A DNA stretch of 6,839 bases. It comes from CAZCWX01 sp964502465. Its GTDB lineage: Bacteria > Desulfobacterota > Binatia > Bin18. Location of the stretch: NCBI GenBank assembly GCA_964502465.1, contig CAZCWX010000400.1:1-6839 (forward strand). Direction: 5' to 3'. A model generated the notes under the pieces. That model was given only the letters and a program-made list of their open reading frames with translations, was not told the DNA's origin and did no database searches. The translations under genes were made by a program, and so were the position numbers. The first letter of the stretch is position 1. Each line of letters starts with the position of its first letter. Of this stretch, positions 4,729-6,839 are shown piece by piece.

Positions 4729-5799
4729 TTGAGAAATCTCTTTACTATGATGTCCTTGCTTCGTCTGTGGCTCTGCCTTGTTGTGGTCTGTGTTCTTTCT
4801 GCCTGTACACGAGACATGACCGATGTCCCCCTTAGTACTCGTTTGATTTCGATCAGAGATAAGTTCTACGATGTGAAGGCTCTCGCACCCGAGAAAGCGA
4901 TTGTGGTGGGCTATGGTGGAAGGATCCTCGTCACTACGGATGCGGGGAAAACTTGGCAACCCAAGGAAAGTGAGACCGACGTTGCCCTGTATAGTATTGA
5001 CTTTGTCGATGAGCAATACGGCTGGATCAGTGGACAGGGGGGGCTCGTTTTGCACTCGACTGATGGCGGAGAGACCTGGGTGAAGCAGGACAGTAGCACA
5101 AAAATGGCAATTTTTGCCCTGTCCTTTGTGGATCAGAACCATGGATGGGGCGCTGCCGACAGAGCAACCTATCTGCGTACCACGAACGGTGGAGAATCGT
5201 GGGAATCCGGCTACATCGAGCCATCGCTTGAAGGAGTAAGTGAAGAGGCAACCTTGGCTATGGTTGACCCCAATTTTTACGATGTCCATTTTATTGATCA
5301 GCAAACGGGCTGGATGGTTGGGGATTTTGGCAAAATCTACCATACCACCGATGGTGGTGTGAGCTGGCAAGAACAACAGAACAGCCTCCTAGGACAGGCC
5401 GGTATCTACGACGCGTTAAACCTGCCGACTTTATTTGGCGTGTCCTTTAGCGACGCGACAGAAGGGGTAGTTGTTGGTCTTGAAGGAAAGATTGGTAAGA
5501 CGACAGACGGCGGACAACAGTGGACATTCACTGCGGATGAAATTTCTTTATTCTCTACGGACCCACTCTATGCACCGCTTTTACTTGGCAATGGCAAAGG
5601 CTGGATCGTTGGGGCGGCTGGCCGGGTGCTACAGTTGCAAAACGGCGAATGGAAGCCTGCCTCTTTGGGGATGCCAATCGTGACCTGGTTACGATCGATT
5701 GATTTTCTTGATGAGAACCATGGCTGGATCGTTGGGGGATACGGGACAATCTTGCACACGACCGACGGGGGGAAGAGCTGGTTGCCAAGTATGGGGTAA
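4729..5799 (+). CDS. YCF48-like BNR-repeat lipoprotein
   Basis: The 356-residue protein has a lipoprotein signal. A hydrophobic segment runs to about residue 25, with lipobox L23-S24-A25-C26, so it should be exported and lipid-anchored at C26. The rest is a beta-propeller of Asp-box motifs: TTDAGKTW (69-76), STDGGETW (110-117), TTNGGESW (151-158), TTDGGVSW (205-212), TTDGGQQW (257-264) and TTDGGKSW (344-351). Several are preceded by FVDxxxGW-type strands. This is the YCF48/Hcf136 fold, known as a photosystem II assembly factor in plants and cyanobacteria. In non-photosynthetic bacteria its role is unknown, so no function is claimed. The start could be TTG 4729 or ATG 4747/4750. Neither has a good ribosome-binding site, and the ATG choice still leaves a normal signal peptide. 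Stop TAA 5797-5799. Confidence 0.9.
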   Translation: MRNLFTMMSLLRLWLCLVVVCVLSACTRDMTDVPLSTRLISIRDKFYDVKALAPEKAIVVGYGGRILVTTDAGKTWQPKESETDVALYSIDFVDEQYGWISGQGGLVLHSTDGGETWVKQDSSTKMAIFALSFVDQNHGWGAADRATYLRTTNGGESWESGYIEPSLEGVSEEATLAMVDPNFYDVHFIDQQTGWMVGDFGKIYHTTDGGVSWQEQQNSLLGQAGIYDALNLPTLFGVSFSDATEGVVVGLEGKIGKTTDGGQQWTFTADEISLFSTDPLYAPLLLGNGKGWIVGAAGRVLQLQNGEWKPASLGMPIVTWLRSIDFLDENHGWIVGGYGTILHTTDGGKSWLPSMG

Positions 5800-5865
5800 C
5801 CATGCTCCATTGACTTTTTGCTGAGAACGAAGAGCGAATAATAGCATGCTGTAGGTTTTTATCTA

Positions 5866-5871
5866 AGGGAG
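5866..5871 (+). promoter_or_regulatory. Ribosome-binding site of the SDR gene
   Basis: AGGGAG lies ten bases before ATG 5882 and supports that start. A TTGACT at 5810-5815 resembles a -35 element, but no matching -10 is seen at normal spacing. Confidence 0.6.
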
Positions 5872-5881
5872 TATACATTTC

Positions 5882-6679
5882 ATGACTGAGAAGGCGTTCG
5901 ACATTGCGGGGAAAGTTACAGTCATCACTGGCGGTGGCACCGGCATTGGCGCTGAGATCGCGCGTGAGTTTTGCCGGCGTGGTGCCAGAGTGATGATTAC
6001 CAGCCGGACCATGGATCACCTTGGTCCAGTTGCGGAGGGAATCAGGCAAGCCGGGGGGACGGTCGAGACTGTGGTCTGTGATGTGCGCCAGAATGAGCAG
6101 GTTGAGGCCGTAGTCAATAAGGCTGTTGAGACCTGGGGGCACGTGGATGTGCTGATCAACAATGCTGGTGCCAGTTTTGTCGCCCATGCCCATGAGATTT
6201 CACCAAATGGGTTCGCTGCAATTATCGCTATTAACCTGAATGGGACGTTTCTTTTCTCCCGGGCCGTTGCGAAAGTAATGATGGAGAAAAAAACTGGTGG
6301 AAATATCATCAATATTTCCTCTGACTCTGGTGTGTATGGTTCGGCGACGATGTGTCATTACGGGGCCGCCAAAGCTGGGGTGATCAATCTCACGCGTTCG
6401 TTGGCCATTGAGTGGGCCCCATATGGGATTCGTGTGAACTGCATTTCTCCAGGGCCAATTGAGACGGAAGGGGTGAAAGAAGTGCTGTGGCCAACCAAAG
6501 AACTACAGGAGCGGGCGATCAACTCGACCGCACTCAAGCGGTTCGGTACTGGATTAGAGATCGCGTGGCCGTGTGTGTTCCTGGCTTCCGAGGCTTCGGG
6601 GTTTATCACTGGCATCAACCTGCAAGTCGATGGCTGTATGATGCGGAGTGGGAGTCCAGAGAGTCGACTGATAGAATGA
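5882..6679 (+). CDS. SDR-family NAD(P)-dependent oxidoreductase
   Basis: A classical short-chain dehydrogenase of 265 residues, the usual length. The cofactor motif is TGGGTGIG (16-23), D67 follows in CDV, and NNAG is at 93-96. The catalytic tetrad is N118, S147, Y160 and K164, with the serine 13 residues before the tyrosine as expected. PGPIETEG (190-197) closes the cofactor site. R42 after the second beta strand suggests preference for NADPH. The enzyme should be cytosolic and reduce a carbonyl or enoyl group. The PGPI..TEG segment resembles 2,4-dienoyl-CoA reductase and enoyl-CoA reductase-like members, and the following gene also belongs to CoA-ester chemistry. The substrate cannot be settled from sequence. 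The gap to the next gene is 106 bases. Confidence 0.95.
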   Translation: MTEKAFDIAGKVTVITGGGTGIGAEIAREFCRRGARVMITSRTMDHLGPVAEGIRQAGGTVETVVCDVRQNEQVEAVVNKAVETWGHVDVLINNAGASFVAHAHEISPNGFAAIIAINLNGTFLFSRAVAKVMMEKKTGGNIINISSDSGVYGSATMCHYGAAKAGVINLTRSLAIEWAPYGIRVNCISPGPIETEGVKEVLWPTKELQERAINSTALKRFGTGLEIAWPCVFLASEASGFITGINLQVDGCMMRSGSPESRLIE

Positions 6680-6734
6680 AACGTCAGACGTAATGCGTAA
6701 TAAGGAACAAGACTTTATCCTTTTCTTTTTTATG

Positions 6735-6762
6735 TTTCACGTTTCACGTTTTACGTTTTACA
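6735..6762 (+). repeat. Short tandem repeat, four 7-bp units
   Basis: TTTCACG, TTTCACG, TTTTACG and TTTTACA follow one another without gaps. ACGTTTCA (6739-6746) is also the exact inverse of TGAAACGT (6677-6684), which begins with the SDR stop codon. The two could form a weak stem between the genes. No terminator T-run follows a strong stem. Confidence 0.6.
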
Positions 6763-6785
6763 CTTCATAAGATGAGGGCTTGAAA

Positions 6786-6839
6786 ATGGCAGGTGTCGTT
6801 TCTTTTGGAACGTATATTCCTCATTACCGCCTCCCGCGC
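6786..6839 (+). CDS. HMG-CoA synthase-like thiolase-fold enzyme (N-terminus, cut by window end)
   Basis: The first 18 codons read MAGVVSFGTYIPHYRLPR. The pattern of a hydrophobic strand, S-[FY]-G-x-Y-[IV]-P-x-Y-R-L, is typical of the start of hydroxymethylglutaryl-CoA synthase and related 3-oxoacyl-ACP synthase III-like proteins. These condense acyl-CoA units. GAGGG (6774-6778) is a fitting ribosome-binding site seven bases before the ATG. The catalytic Cys lies beyond the window, so the enzyme type is a judgement from the N-terminus only. Confidence 0.6.
   Translation, partial: MAGVVSFGTYIPHYRLPR

Noticed and set aside
4696..5376. A 226-codon minus-strand open frame opposite the YCF48-like gene
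   Set aside because: It is antisense to a clear, signal-bearing repeat protein and shows no domain or ribosome-binding site. It is a shadow frame.
5555..6193. A 212-codon minus-strand open frame over the end of the lipoprotein and start of the SDR
   Set aside because: It spans two well-supported plus-strand genes and their gap, with no recognisable motif.

Overview
The window splits into two halves. Positions 1 to about 3260 are a worn accessory region built from mobile-element pieces and broken genes. Positions 3270 to 6839 hold ordinary, well-preserved chromosomal genes. The host looks like a Gram-negative, heterotrophic bacterium. This rests on an E. coli-type NADP isocitrate dehydrogenase, a lipobox-type lipoprotein, and an SDR dehydrogenase followed by a thiolase-fold (HMG-CoA synthase-like) gene. 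A deltaproteobacterial or related environmental lineage fits, but the sequence does not prove it.

Left half. Bases 1-129 carry the tail of an unidentified open frame on the + strand. A minus-strand IS110/IS1111-type transposase (1654 to 610) follows, broken by one extra base at about 775. Its downstream non-coding side (about 268-609) is rich in small inverted and direct repeats and is the likeliest place for a guide (bridge) RNA. Just upstream of its start codon is a 17-bp inverted repeat whose inner arm contains the transposase ribosome-binding site and ATG. Immediately beyond lies an attC-like imperfect palindrome ending in GTTAGAC (1739-1807), followed 13 bases later by the ATG of a new gene. 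That is the layout of an integron gene cassette, with an IS1111-type element sitting at the attC.

The cassette-like gene (1821 to about 2814) would encode a membrane protein followed by a soluble beta-rich domain. It carries an in-frame TAG, a frame change near 2310 and an internal GC-rich fragment of an IS5-like transposase (about 2506-2663, opposite strand). A REP-like hairpin, a frameshifted fragment of a coiled-coil protein (2993-3165) and a copy of a dispersed palindromic repeat fill the gap up to icd.

Right half. icd (4568 to 3270, minus) feeds the TCA cycle. It is transcribed divergently from a YCF48/BNR-repeat lipoprotein (4729-5799, plus). Downstream on the plus strand come an SDR-family oxidoreductase (5882-6679) and the first 18 codons of an HMG-CoA synthase-like enzyme (from 6786). 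These last two may work together on CoA-thioester metabolism.
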